Assembly (NCBI RefSeq): GCF_016648105.1
Contig: NZ_JACVVE010000046.1
Coordinates: forward strand, 1 to 41,955
Origin: Pseudomonas sp. S31
GTDB taxonomy: Bacteria; Pseudomonadota; Gammaproteobacteria; Pseudomonadales; Pseudomonadaceae
DNA length: 41,955 bases
Direction: 5' to 3'
Shown: positions 23,413-33,270 of the stretch, in pieces
How the letters are laid out: each line of letters opens with the position of its first letter
How positions within the stretch are numbered: the first letter of the stretch is position 1
The notes under the pieces: generated by a model
The model's database searches: none
Told to the model about the DNA's origin: nothing
The model's input: only the letters and a program-made list of their open reading frames with translations
Translations under genes and position numbers: made by a program

Positions 23413-24495
23413 ATGAGTGATCGTGATTCGAGTAAAAGCCCGTTCGAGCTGTCGCGCCGTAGTTTCATCGGCGCGACGCTGGCCGGTACCGCGTTGGCGA
23501 GCATGCCGGCGTTCATGCGCCAGGCGAACGCCGCCGATGACGTCCTGTACGTCAACACCTGGGGCGGCAACTGGGAAAAGGCCGCGAAGGAATTCCTCTT
23601 CGACCCGTTCACCCAGGAGACCGGCATCCAGATCCGCACCGTCTCGCCGATTTCCTTCGCCAAGCTGGCTACCCAGGCCCGCACCGGCGTCTACGAGTTC
23701 GACGTGACCACCCTGGGCCTGGCGGAAATCGCCAGGGCCAATGCCGCGAACCTCATCGAGCCGGCGGCCGGCAACATCGACGAAAGCACCCTGTGGCCCG
23801 GCGCCCTGTACGCCAACGGCGTGGCCACCCACGCCTTCGCCAACGTCATCGCCTACCACCAGAACAGCTTCCCCAACGGCCAGCCGAACAGCTGGAAGGA
23901 CTTCTGGGACCTGGAGCGCTTTCCCGGTAGCCGCAGCCTGCAGCGCTACCCCGTGCGGGTACTGGCGTTTGCCTTGCTCGCCGATGGCGTGCCGCCCGAC
24001 CAGCTGTTCCCCTACGACCTGGACCGTGCCTTCGCCGCGCTGGAGCGGATCAAGCCGGCCATTCGCGTCTGGTGGACCCAGGGCCCGCAGTCGCAACAGC
24101 TGCTGCGTGACGCCGAGGTCGACATGATCGGTATCTGGAACGACTACGCCACCAACGTGCAGCAGACCTCGCCGGACCCAGTGCAAGTGGTCTGGAACCA
24201 GGCACTGATCGACAAGAGCTGCTGGGTGGTGGCCAAGGGCACGCCACGTGCGCGCAATGCCTGGCGCCTGATCGAGTCGATCGCCAACAACGCCGAGGGC
24301 ATGGCGCGGTTCTGCGCGGTCGACGCCTCCGGCCCGCTGAATCCGAAAGCCTTCGCGCACATCGACGCCAAGACCGCGGCCATCACACCGACCAGCCCCG
24401 AGCGCATGGAAAAGGCCGTGGTCCTGGACGGCGTCAAGCTGTTGCCGCAACTCGACGAAATCGCGACGCGCTTCGATCGCTGGATCAGCAGCTGA
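23413..24495 (+). CDS. Polyamine-type ABC transporter substrate-binding protein with Tat signal
   Basis: A 360-aa periplasmic binding protein of the PotD/extracellular solute-binding family 1 or 8 type (YVNTWGGNWEKAAKEFLFDPF, EFDVTTLG). The N-terminus has a twin-arginine signal, S14-R-R-S-F-I19, followed by a moderately hydrophobic stretch and a cleavage region near QANAA (about 38). Export in folded form through the Tat route is therefore expected; most PotD proteins use Sec. AAGGA precedes the ATG. The two permeases and the ATPase follow. Substrates of this class are polyamines, GABA, opines and related amino compounds; the aminotransferase and dehydrogenase downstream fit that. Confidence 0.88.
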   Translation: MSDRDSSKSPFELSRRSFIGATLAGTALASMPAFMRQANAADDVLYVNTWGGNWEKAAKEFLFDPFTQETGIQIRTVSPISFAKLATQARTGVYEFDVTTLGLAEIARANAANLIEPAAGNIDESTLWPGALYANGVATHAFANVIAYHQNSFPNGQPNSWKDFWDLERFPGSRSLQRYPVRVLAFALLADGVPPDQLFPYDLDRAFAALERIKPAIRVWWTQGPQSQQLLRDAEVDMIGIWNDYATNVQQTSPDPVQVVWNQALIDKSCWVVAKGTPRARNAWRLIESIANNAEGMARFCAVDASGPLNPKAFAHIDAKTAAITPTSPERMEKAVVLDGVKLLPQLDEIATRFDRWISS

Positions 24496-24511
24496 GTGAA
24501 CGACCCGGGCA

Positions 24512-24538
24512 GCGCGGCCAGCCTCGGCCACGCCGCGC
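24512..24538. other. Hairpin between binding-protein and permease genes
   Basis: GCGCGGC (24512-24518) and GCCGCGC (24532-24538) form a perfect seven-base stem with a 13-base loop, 16 bases after the binding-protein stop in a 73-base gap. Hairpins at this place in ABC operons often protect the upstream mRNA or limit read-through, so that more binding protein than permease is made. No T run follows. Confidence 0.45.
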
Positions 24539-24568
24539 GCCTACCCATTTGCTGTACGGGATAACAAC

Positions 24569-25477
24569 ATGAACGACGCTACGAGCTTGCAGCGAGACAC
24601 CACGCTCGCCAAACCTGCAGCACCCAACGGCAACCTCTGGTACCGCCTGGGCACTGCACTGGCCAAGGGCCCCGCGCCTCTTTATCTACCCGCCGCACTG
24701 TTCCTGCTGGCGTTCTTCATCGTGCCGCTGGGCTACGTGCTGGTCATGAGCGTTACCGAACCCAAGGCTGGCCTGGGGAACTTCACCTATCTGTTGAGTT
24801 CCAGGCATTTCTTCGGGGTGTTGCTGGAAACCTTCAAGACCGCCGCCATCGTCACCCTGTGCAGCGTGCTGCTCGGCTACCCGCTGGCCTACCTCGCGGC
24901 AGGCCCGGCCCGGCGCCTGGGCGGCGTGCTGCTGGCGATCATCGCCCTGAGCTTCTGGACCAGCTTCCTGGTGCGCACCTACGCCTGGATGGTCATCTTC
25001 GGCCGCCAGGGCCCGCTGAGCCAGCTGCTGGCGACAATCGGCTGGACGCCCCCACCGAAGATGCTGTTCACCTCGTTCAGCGCCACCGTGGCCATGACCC
25101 ACGCCATGGTGCCATTCATGGTGATGGCCATGTACGCCGTGATGAAACGCATCGACGCGCGCTACGTGCGTGCCGCGCAGAGCCTGGGGGCTCATCCTCT
25201 GCGCGCATTCACCACGGTCTACCTGCCACTGAGCCTGCCCGGCGTGGTCAACGGCTGCACCCTGGTGTTCATCACCTGCCTGGGTTTCTACGTCATGCCG
25301 GTGCTGCTTGGCAGCCCCAACCAACAGATGATCTCGGGGGTGATCGGTGACCAGATCGAGCAGGTCCTCGACTTCGGCGCGGCCTCGGCCATGTCGGTCA
25401 TCCTGCTGGTCATCACCGTCGCGCTGTTCTGGCTCTACCACCGATTCATCGGCCTCGATCGCCTGTGGAGGAAATGA
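24569..25477 (+). CDS. Polyamine-type ABC transporter permease (PotB-like)
   Basis: A 302-aa inner-membrane permease with six predicted helices after a hydrophilic 40-residue N-terminus. The EAA loop that docks the ATPase is present (RAAQSLGAHPLRAFTTVYLP, residues about 200-219). It belongs to the PotB/PotH type and pairs with the next permease. The end of the gene carries the ribosome-binding site of the next one. Confidence 0.9.
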   Translation: MNDATSLQRDTTLAKPAAPNGNLWYRLGTALAKGPAPLYLPAALFLLAFFIVPLGYVLVMSVTEPKAGLGNFTYLLSSRHFFGVLLETFKTAAIVTLCSVLLGYPLAYLAAGPARRLGGVLLAIIALSFWTSFLVRTYAWMVIFGRQGPLSQLLATIGWTPPPKMLFTSFSATVAMTHAMVPFMVMAMYAVMKRIDARYVRAAQSLGAHPLRAFTTVYLPLSLPGVVNGCTLVFITCLGFYVMPVLLGSPNQQMISGVIGDQIEQVLDFGAASAMSVILLVITVALFWLYHRFIGLDRLWRK

Positions 25478-25479
25478 AA

Positions 25480-26280
25480 ATGAGAACCCTGACCTTCCTC
25501 GCCACGCTGATCGCCCTGTTCATCGCCGTGCCGCTGTTGATCGTGGTGCCGATGTCGTTCAGCGCCAACGCCTCGCTGCAGTTTCCGCCCAGTGCCTACT
25601 GGCTCGGCAACTACCAGCACTTCTTCAGTGACATCAACTGGATGCAGCCGCTGTTCAACAGCCTGGCGATTGGCGCGGCCACCGTCGTGCTGACGCTGTT
25701 GCTGGCGATCCCGGCCTCGTTCGCGCTGGTTCGCCACCACTTCGTCGGGCGCGGGGCATTCAACCTGTTGCTGATGCTGCCGATGATCGTGCCGCAGATC
25801 GTCATGGCGCTGGGGTACTACATGTACTTCGGCAGCCTGGGGCTTACCCAGAGTTTCACCGGCATCATCATCGCCCACACCTGCCTGGGCATCCCGGTAG
25901 CCACGCTGATCATCACCGCCGCGCTGAAAAGCTTCGACGACAACCTCGAGCGCGCCGCCTCGAGCCTGGGGGCGACACCCCTGACCACGTTCAGGCTGGT
26001 GACCTTTCCGGTACTGCGCCCGGCCGTCATGGTGGCTGCACTGTTCTCGTTCATCCAGTCGTTCGACGAGACGGTGATCGCCGTGTTCATCTCGGGCCGC
26101 GACACCGCGACCTTGCCGCGGCAGATGTTCAACAGCTTCCGCATGGAGGCGGACCCGGTGATTTCCGCCGCCTCGTCGTTCCTGTTCATCATGGTCCTGG
26201 CCTGCATGCTCGTGCCACTGGCCGCCCGCCTGACCAAGCGCGCCACCCGCGGCAGCCTGCCTGCCCAGGTTGCCCATTGA
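25480..26280 (+). CDS. Polyamine-type ABC transporter permease (PotC-like)
   Basis: A 266-aa permease with six helices and an EAA loop (RAASSLGATPLTTFRLVTFP). A GTG at 25465 and an ATG at 25474 are in frame, but the GGAGGA at 25467-25472 places the ribosome for the ATG at 25480, which also begins the hydrophobic family N-terminus (MRTLTFLATL). It starts two bases after the first permease stop. With PotB-like, PotD-like and PotA-like partners it completes the importer. Confidence 0.88.
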   Translation: MRTLTFLATLIALFIAVPLLIVVPMSFSANASLQFPPSAYWLGNYQHFFSDINWMQPLFNSLAIGAATVVLTLLLAIPASFALVRHHFVGRGAFNLLLMLPMIVPQIVMALGYYMYFGSLGLTQSFTGIIIAHTCLGIPVATLIITAALKSFDDNLERAASSLGATPLTTFRLVTFPVLRPAVMVAALFSFIQSFDETVIAVFISGRDTATLPRQMFNSFRMEADPVISAASSFLFIMVLACMLVPLAARLTKRATRGSLPAQVAH

Positions 26281-26300
26281 CCGCCTTCGGAGACATTGCC

Positions 26301-27362
<1,062 letters not shown>

Positions 27363-27417
27363 CGACCTTTTCGGCGGCAGCACAGGGTTGCGCCGCCCAC
27401 CCAGAATGGAGAACAGC

Positions 27418-28800
27418 ATGAGCCTCACCGACCTGCAGCAACGCGACATCGACAGCCTGTTGCACCCGTACACCAACCACCACCTGCACCAGAGCCAAGG
27501 CCCCCACGTGATCACCGGTGGCGAGGGCATCTACGTCACCGACGACCAGGGCAACCGCTACATCGAAGGCCTGGCCGGGCTGTTCTGCGCCTCGCTGGGC
27601 TTCAGTGAGCCACGCCTGGCCCAGGCGGCCTTCGAGCAGTTGCAGCGCATGCCCTTCTACCACGCGTTCGCGCACAAATCGACGCAGCCCGGCATCGAAC
27701 TGGCCGAGCGCCTGTTGGCCATGTCGCCGCCGTCGATGGCCAAGGTGTTCTTCGCCAATTCCGGCTCCGAGGCCAACGACACCGCGGTCAAGCTGGTCTG
27801 GTACTACCACAACGCCATCGGCCAGCCGCAGAAGAAGAAGATCATCGCCCGCCAGCGCGGCTATCACGGCGTCACCGTCGCTTCGGCGAGCCTCACCGGC
27901 CTGCCCAACAACCATCGGGACTTCGACCTGCCAATTGCCAACATCCTGCACACCGACTGCCCGCACTACTACCGCTATGGCCTGCCCGGCGAAAGCGAAG
28001 CTGCGTTCGTCGACCGCTGCGTGGCCAACCTGGAGGCGCTGATCCAGCGCGAAGGTGCCGACACCATCGCGGCATTCTTCGCCGAGCCGGTGATGGTGTC
28101 GGGCGGGGTGATCCTGCCGCCGCAAGGCTACTTCGCCAAGGTCCAGGCCCTGCTGCGCAAATACGACATCCTGTTCGTGGTCGACGAGGTCATCTGCGGC
28201 TTCGCTCGCACTGGCAACATGTTCGGCTGGCAGACCTACGACCTGCAGCCGGACATGATCAGCCTGGCCAAGCAACTGTCGGCGGCCTACATGCCGATCT
28301 CGGCGCTGCTGGTCAACGACAAGATCGACCAGGTGCTCAAGGCCCAGAGCGAGAAGATCGGCAGCTTCTCCCATGGTTTCACCTACGGTGGCCATCCAGT
28401 GGCGGCTGCCGTCGCCCTGGAGGCGCAGAAGATCTACCAGGAGCGCGACATCGTCGGCCACGTCCGCCGCGTGGCGCCACGCTTCCAGGCCGGTATCCGC
28501 CGCCTGGGCGAGCACCCGCTGATCGGCGAGGCGCGCGGCGTGGGCCTGGTCGCCGGGCTGGAATTCGTGCGCAACAAGCAGACCCGCGAAACCTTCGCCC
28601 CCGAGCAGTCCGCCGCCGCCTACGCCGGCCGTCGCGCCCAGGCTCATGGCGTGATCACCCGCGGCCTGGGTGACACCCTGAGCCTGTGCCCGGCGCTGAT
28701 CATCGACGAAGAGCAGATCGACGACCTGATCGCGCGGATCGAGCGCGCCCTCGACGACACGCTGGTCTGGGCCCGCGAGCAAGGCCTGGTGGACGTCTGA
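27418..28800 (+). CDS. Class III (omega) aminotransferase, PLP-dependent
   Basis: A 460-aa aminotransferase of the SpuC/beta-alanine:pyruvate type. It has FANSGSEANDTAVKL (phosphate binding), YHGVT, VDEVICGFARTG (Asp that contacts the pyridine nitrogen) and the PLP lysine Lys285 in LAKQLSAAYMP. These enzymes transfer a terminal amino group to pyruvate or 2-oxoglutarate, giving an aldehyde. In-frame starts at 27388 and 27406 exist, but GGAG (27408-27411) fits the ATG at 27418. It shares one base with the dehydrogenase start, so the two steps are translationally coupled. The substrate is probably an omega-amino compound produced by, or imported through, the upstream genes. Confidence 0.9.
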   Translation: MSLTDLQQRDIDSLLHPYTNHHLHQSQGPHVITGGEGIYVTDDQGNRYIEGLAGLFCASLGFSEPRLAQAAFEQLQRMPFYHAFAHKSTQPGIELAERLLAMSPPSMAKVFFANSGSEANDTAVKLVWYYHNAIGQPQKKKIIARQRGYHGVTVASASLTGLPNNHRDFDLPIANILHTDCPHYYRYGLPGESEAAFVDRCVANLEALIQREGADTIAAFFAEPVMVSGGVILPPQGYFAKVQALLRKYDILFVVDEVICGFARTGNMFGWQTYDLQPDMISLAKQLSAAYMPISALLVNDKIDQVLKAQSEKIGSFSHGFTYGGHPVAAAVALEAQKIYQERDIVGHVRRVAPRFQAGIRRLGEHPLIGEARGVGLVAGLEFVRNKQTRETFAPEQSAAAYAGRRAQAHGVITRGLGDTLSLCPALIIDEEQIDDLIARIERALDDTLVWAREQGLVDV

Positions 28801-30251
28801 TGAACAACCAAGCCTATACCGCCCTGGCGCTGTTCATCGACGGCCAGTGGCGCAACGAACCGCGCGTCACCGAGGCCGTGCTCAACCCGGCGACCGGTGC
28901 CGAGCTGGGTCGCCTGCCGCATGCCACCGAGCAGGACCTGGAAGATGCCGTGGCCAGTGCCGCGCGAGCGTTCCGGCACTGGCGCCACACCTCGCCCATG
29001 GTGCGCTCGGAGATCCTGCGCAGCTTCGCCGCGTTGATTCGCCAGCAGGCCCCGGCCATCGCCCTGGACATCACCCGCGACCAGGGCAAGCCGCTGGCCG
29101 AGGCCCTGGGCGAAGTGCGCTTCGCCGCCGAGCACGCCGAATGGCACGCCGAGGAATGCCGCCGCCTCTATGGGCGCATCATCCCGGCACGCGACAGCCG
29201 CGTGCGGCAAAGCGTGCTGCTCGAACCGGTAGGCGTGTGTGCCGCCTTCACCCCTTGGAACTTCCCCTTCAGCCAGGCCCTGCGCAAGGTCTGCGCGGCG
29301 TTGGGCGCGGGTTGCACGGTGATTCTCAAGGGTCCCGAAGACACCCCGTCGGCAGTCATGGCCATCGGCCGCCTGCTGCAGCAGGCCGGTTTGCCGGACG
29401 GCTGCCTGAACCTGGTGTGGGGTGAGCCTGCAAAAATCTCCCAGACCCTGATCAGCGACCCACGGGTAAACAAGGTGTCGTTCACCGGATCCGTTACGGT
29501 CGGCAAGCAGATTGCCGCCCTCGCCGGCCAGCACATGAAGCGCTGTACCATGGAGCTGGGCGGCCACGCCCCGGTGCTGGTGTTCGCCGATGCCGATGTC
29601 GAGGCGGCCGCCGATGCGCTGGCCATGAACAAGCTGCGCAATGCCGGCCAGGTGTGCGTGTCGCCCAGCCGATTCTATGTGCAGCGTGAGGCGCACGAGC
29701 GTTTCCTGCAACGCTTCGTCTCGCGTATCCAGGCCACCCGCATCGGCAACGGCGAACACGCCGACGTCGACATGGGCCCGCTCTGCCATGGCCGTCGGGT
29801 ACAGGCGATGCAGGCCCTGGTCGCCGATGCCCGCGAGCACGGCGCACAGGTCGCCTGCGGCGGCGAACGGATCGGCGAAACAGGCAACTTCTATGCGCCC
29901 ACCGTGGTTTTCGATGCCCCCGTGCACATCCGCCTGCTGCACGAAGAACCGTTCGGCCCGCTGGCCGTGGTCGCGCCGTTCGATGATTTCAGCCAAGCGA
30001 TCGAACTCGCCAACGCCTTGCCTTTCGGCTTGGCGTCCTACGTCTTCACCGAATCATCAGCCCACGCCCAGCACGCCTCACAGGCACTGGCGGCAGGGAT
30101 GGTCAGCATCAACCACTTTGGCCTGGCCCTGCCGGAGACCCCGTTCGGGGGCATCAAGGACAGCGGCTATGGCAGCGAAGGTGGCAGCGAAACCTTCGCC
30201 GGCTACCTGAACACCAAGTTCGTCACCCACTTCGAAAACACACCGAGCTGA
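28800..30251 (+). CDS. NAD(P)-dependent aldehyde dehydrogenase (semialdehyde type)
   Basis: A 483-aa aldehyde dehydrogenase of the GabD/ketoglutarate-semialdehyde dehydrogenase style. PWNFPFSQ and FTGSVTVGKQ lie in the cofactor domain; the general base is Glu252 (MELGGHAP) and the nucleophile Cys286 (GQVCVSPSR). The ATG uses the last base of the aminotransferase stop (TGATG), so expression is tightly coupled. It should oxidise the aldehyde made by the aminotransferase to an acid, for example succinate- or malonate-semialdehyde type products. Confidence 0.9.
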   Translation: MNNQAYTALALFIDGQWRNEPRVTEAVLNPATGAELGRLPHATEQDLEDAVASAARAFRHWRHTSPMVRSEILRSFAALIRQQAPAIALDITRDQGKPLAEALGEVRFAAEHAEWHAEECRRLYGRIIPARDSRVRQSVLLEPVGVCAAFTPWNFPFSQALRKVCAALGAGCTVILKGPEDTPSAVMAIGRLLQQAGLPDGCLNLVWGEPAKISQTLISDPRVNKVSFTGSVTVGKQIAALAGQHMKRCTMELGGHAPVLVFADADVEAAADALAMNKLRNAGQVCVSPSRFYVQREAHERFLQRFVSRIQATRIGNGEHADVDMGPLCHGRRVQAMQALVADAREHGAQVACGGERIGETGNFYAPTVVFDAPVHIRLLHEEPFGPLAVVAPFDDFSQAIELANALPFGLASYVFTESSAHAQHASQALAAGMVSINHFGLALPETPFGGIKDSGYGSEGGSETFAGYLNTKFVTHFENTPS

Positions 30252-30281
30252 ACCTGCATCCAGCCATTTAGGGAGTGATTC

Positions 30282-30662
30282 ATGCTGCAAGTCATCGACA
30301 CCGGCATCGCCCGGTCTAAGGCACCACTCAATGGCACCGTGCGTGCCGGTCGAATCGTGTATTCGGCGCATATCTCCAAGGACCCGCAGAGCGGCGCGAT
30401 CGTCGACGGCGATATCGAGCGCCAGACCCACCAGGCCCTGAGCAACCTGCGCCAGGCCATGCAGGCCGCAGGCGGCAGCCTGGCCAACGTCGCCCACATG
30501 CAGATCTTTCTCACCGAACGTAGCGACTCACCGGGCATGAACAAGGTCTACGCCGAGTTCTTCAGCGAGCCCTATCCCTGCCGGGCCACGGTGGTGGTGA
30601 AGGAGTTGCTGTCGCCTGGCGTGCGCATCGAACTGGTCGCCCAGGCCGTGTTCCCCGACTGA
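30282..30662 (+). CDS. RidA-family enamine/imine deaminase
   Basis: A 126-aa RidA (YjgF/YER057c/UK114) protein. Arg101 (YPCRATVVV) and Glu117 (RIELVAQA) correspond to the active-site Arg and Glu of deaminating RidA members. Such proteins hydrolyse reactive enamine/imine intermediates from PLP enzymes or amine oxidation. AGGGAG lies nine bases before the ATG. It is co-oriented with the aminotransferase and dehydrogenase, which implies that the pathway generates an imine. Confidence 0.88.
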   Translation: MLQVIDTGIARSKAPLNGTVRAGRIVYSAHISKDPQSGAIVDGDIERQTHQALSNLRQAMQAAGGSLANVAHMQIFLTERSDSPGMNKVYAEFFSEPYPCRATVVVKELLSPGVRIELVAQAVFPD

Positions 30663-30702
30663 TCCGCCGCACGACCTGATTCCCCCTGAATCCCCACTCG
30701 GC

Positions 30703-30738
30703 CCGCTGCCCGCAGCGGCCGTCGAGCGGGTTCGCTCG
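30703..30738. other. Two adjacent hairpins after the RidA gene
   Basis: Hairpin one pairs 30703-30708 (CCGCTG) with 30713-30718 (CAGCGG) around CCCG. Hairpin two pairs 30723-30728 (CGAGCG) with 30733-30738 (CGCTCG) around GGTT. Both are perfect six-base stems. They begin 40 bases after the RidA stop. No T run follows, so they could be a weak terminator, mRNA-stabilising structures or REP-like elements. Confidence 0.45.
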
Positions 30739-30790
30739 CCCGCAAATCGCCCCCAGACAAGAGCGATCACCGTAGAAGGAGGCCCCACCC

Positions 30791-30809
30791 CGGTTGCCCC
30801 AGGCAACCG
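30791..30809. other. Hairpin in the RidA-porin gap
   Basis: CGGTTGCC (30791-30798) pairs perfectly with GGCAACCG (30802-30809) around a three-base loop, CCA. It is followed by mixed sequence, not a T run. It could serve in attenuation or as a protein-binding site before the porin gene. Confidence 0.45.
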
Positions 30810-30867
30810 ACGCCATGACTGCCGACCTGTGTCGGTGCTGATTTTAGCGCCAACAACAAAAACAACA

Positions 30868-30887
30868 GCCGCAGCCCCGTCTGCGGC
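30868..30887. other. Hairpin just upstream of the porin gene
   Basis: GCCGCAG (30868-30874) pairs perfectly with CTGCGGC (30881-30887) around CCCCGT. It ends 28 bases before the porin ATG, within the likely 5' leader. It could influence porin mRNA stability or translation. Confidence 0.45.
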
Positions 30888-30915
30888 ATATCGCTGAAAT
30901 TCCGGGAGCAACAAC

Positions 30916-32127
30916 ATGCCAACCACCCCAAGACTGCTGGCGGCCATGATCGGCCTGCACTGCGCGAACCACGCCATAGCCAGCGAACAACCCACAGGCT
31001 TCCTGCAGGACAGCCACGCCAGCGTGCTCGCCCGCACCCTGTACTTCAACCAGGACTACCGCAACCACGGAGCACCCTCCAGCTACACCGAAGACACCAG
31101 CCAAGGGTTCATCTTCAAGTACGCCTCGGGCTTCACCGAGGGCACGGTCGGCCTGGGCGTCGACGCCTTTGCGCTGCTCGGGGTCAGGCTCGATGGCGGT
31201 GACGGCCGTGCCCGCTGGCCCACCGTACCGGCCAGCGGCAGCACATCCGAAGCGGGTGCGGCGGTGAAGCTCAGGCTGGGCCAGACCACGCTCAAGTACG
31301 GCGACCAGTTCGTCAGCTTGCCGGTGCTGGCGACCATGATGGGCCGGCTGCTGCCGGAAACCGCCCAGGGCACGCTGATCCACAGCGAGGACATCCCAGG
31401 CCTGAGCCTGGACGTCGGCCGCTTCACCGCCATGGGCTCGCAGTTCAACGCGCGCCACGACGGCCGCGACCTGACCCGTGCCAACCTGGTCGGGGGCCGC
31501 TACCAGTTCAATGACGGCCTCGATGCCGGCCTGTACTACTCGCACGTCACCGACCATTTCGAGAAGCGCTACGCCGACCTGAACTGGACCGCCCCCCTGA
31601 GCGAAGCCGACAGCCTGAAGTTCGCCGTCAACCTGTATCGCACCACGGGCCTGGGTGCCGAGCTCAGCGGCCCGGTCGACAACACCATCTGGAGCGCCTC
31701 CGCCGCCTGGAAACACGGCCCGCACACCCTGACCGGCGCCTATCAGAAAAGCAGCGGGGACACCGGCTATGTCTATGGCGTCGACGGCGGCAGCGCGGTC
31801 TGGCTGGCCAACTCGGTGCAGTACTCCGACTTCATGGACAAGGACGAAACCTCATGGCAGGCCCGCTACGACTACAACTTCGCCGCGCTCGGCCTGCCTG
31901 GGCTGAACGCCATGGTGCTGTACATCCGCGGCCAGCACATCGACACCGGCAGCGTCGACGATGGCAAGGAATGGGAGCGCAACGTCAACCTGCGCTATGT
32001 GGTGCAGTCGGGGCCGGCCAAGGACCTTGCCGTGCAGATCCGGCACGCCTCGCACCGCTCGAGTGCGCTGGGCAACAGCGTGGATGAAATGCGCCTGATC
32101 ATCGACTACCCGCTGAGCCTGTTCTGA
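30916..32127 (+). CDS. OprD-family outer membrane porin (aminotransferase cluster)
   Basis: A 403-aa OprD-type porin with a signal peptide (about residues 1-23, ending HAIAS). It has LYFNQDYRNH and TSQGFIFKYASGFTEG strands, LGVDAFALLGVRLDGG, and RYDYNFAALGLPGL, and ends in Phe (YPLSLF). GGGAG precedes the ATG. It lies 253 bases after the RidA gene on the same strand, with four hairpins between, so it may be read from the IclR operon or from its own promoter. It probably admits the substrate of that operon through the outer membrane. Confidence 0.9.
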   Translation: MPTTPRLLAAMIGLHCANHAIASEQPTGFLQDSHASVLARTLYFNQDYRNHGAPSSYTEDTSQGFIFKYASGFTEGTVGLGVDAFALLGVRLDGGDGRARWPTVPASGSTSEAGAAVKLRLGQTTLKYGDQFVSLPVLATMMGRLLPETAQGTLIHSEDIPGLSLDVGRFTAMGSQFNARHDGRDLTRANLVGGRYQFNDGLDAGLYYSHVTDHFEKRYADLNWTAPLSEADSLKFAVNLYRTTGLGAELSGPVDNTIWSASAAWKHGPHTLTGAYQKSSGDTGYVYGVDGGSAVWLANSVQYSDFMDKDETSWQARYDYNFAALGLPGLNAMVLYIRGQHIDTGSVDDGKEWERNVNLRYVVQSGPAKDLAVQIRHASHRSSALGNSVDEMRLIIDYPLSLF

Positions 32128-32151
32128 TTCAGCACAGGGCGGCCGGCCGCG

Positions 32152-33099
32152 CTAGCGTTCCGCCCCCGGCGGATGGCCGAAATACGCCTTGTAGGCGTGA
32201 TTGAAGTTGGCCGGGTTGGCGTAGCCCATGCGGTAGGCGATCTGCGCGACCTGCCACTTGCCCTGGCGCAGCAGGGTCCGCGCCAGCTCCATGCGCTGGC
32301 GGCGCACGTACTGCAGCATCGACTGCCCGAACACCTGGGCAAAGGCTCGGCGCAGCGTGGTTTCGCCCACACCCAGCAGCTGCGCCAGCGCCTGGCTGCC
32401 GGGCGGATCGGCCAGTTGCGCGTCGAGCAGGCGGCGCGCCTCATGGGCCAGGTCGCGTTGGCCACGGATCGCCGGCGCGGCTGCGTCGGGCTGGCGCTTG
32501 AGGTGTTGGGCCAGCTCCACCAGTATCGCCAGGCTCAGGCTTTCCTGGTTCAAGCGTTCCAGGGCGCCTTGGTATGGCGAATGGTAGAGCCGCTGGAACA
32601 GGCTGCCCAGGGCCTGGCAGCGGTGCAGTTCGGCGAACTGCACACCGTCGGCGAGCAAGCCCAGCAACGGTTGCAGCGAGGCGTCCTCTTCGGCGAGCTC
32701 ATGCAGGTAGTCGCCGGCGATCCGTAGCCCGGCCATGCGCACGTAGCTGCCCGCAGGCAACTGGTCCACCGCCTCCATGCTTTCCGAAAGGCCCAGGGTA
32801 TGGGGTGCCCCGGTGGTGTAGGCATTGTGCCGACCATCGACGCGGTGCTGCCACTGCCCCTTGAGTACCTGCACGATGCACAGGCTGCCAGGCAGCACCT
32901 TGTGGATACGCAGCGGCTCGGGAAATTGCAGGTCGCAATCGAAGTACTGCAGGTGCGGGCGCACGGTGCGGGCCCGGTAGTGGCCCACCGAGCTGCCGGT
33001 TATCGCCCCGGTGGCGGTGTCCAGCACACCGGCCTGGTCCAGATTTCCCGGTTGATCGAAACGGAAATCCGCATCCAGATAAGGGTTCCACCCTTCCAT
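32152..33099 (-). CDS. AraC-family transcriptional regulator
   Basis: A 315-aa AraC regulator. The C-terminal 100 residues hold the two helix-turn-helix motifs: SQALAQLLGVGETTLRRAF and VAQIAYRMGYANPANFNHAY, followed by the usual F-x-x-P (FGHPPG). The N-terminal half is an unassigned effector domain. The frame is open to a GTG at 33177, but the ATG at 33099 gives a normal length, so I use it with moderate certainty. It converges on the porin gene (24 bases between ends; a 12-base palindrome lies at 32139-32150) and diverges from the envelope module at 33271. Its target is not evident. Confidence 0.85.
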   Translation of the reverse strand: MEGWNPYLDADFRFDQPGNLDQAGVLDTATGAITGSSVGHYRARTVRPHLQYFDCDLQFPEPLRIHKVLPGSLCIVQVLKGQWQHRVDGRHNAYTTGAPHTLGLSESMEAVDQLPAGSYVRMAGLRIAGDYLHELAEEDASLQPLLGLLADGVQFAELHRCQALGSLFQRLYHSPYQGALERLNQESLSLAILVELAQHLKRQPDAAAPAIRGQRDLAHEARRLLDAQLADPPGSQALAQLLGVGETTLRRAFAQVFGQSMLQYVRRQRMELARTLLRQGKWQVAQIAYRMGYANPANFNHAYKAYFGHPPGAER

Positions 33100-33270
33100 A
33101 GGTCTGTTCTCAGATATGGGTTGCACGGGCCGGAATGTTAACGCGAACACAATCCGAACGTCAGCGCTTGTGACCACCGGTTCAATAGTTGTGTTCCCCG
33201 GCCAGCGCGGTTGGCAACGCGTCGTCCAGCCACTTCAATGGCGCGTTTTCCCTCTCCAGGAGCTTCATCC

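Noticed and set aside
30663..30915. Riboswitch or small RNA gene in the hairpin-rich gap
   Set aside because: Several stems are visible but they match no known riboswitch class I can recall. I report only the hairpins.
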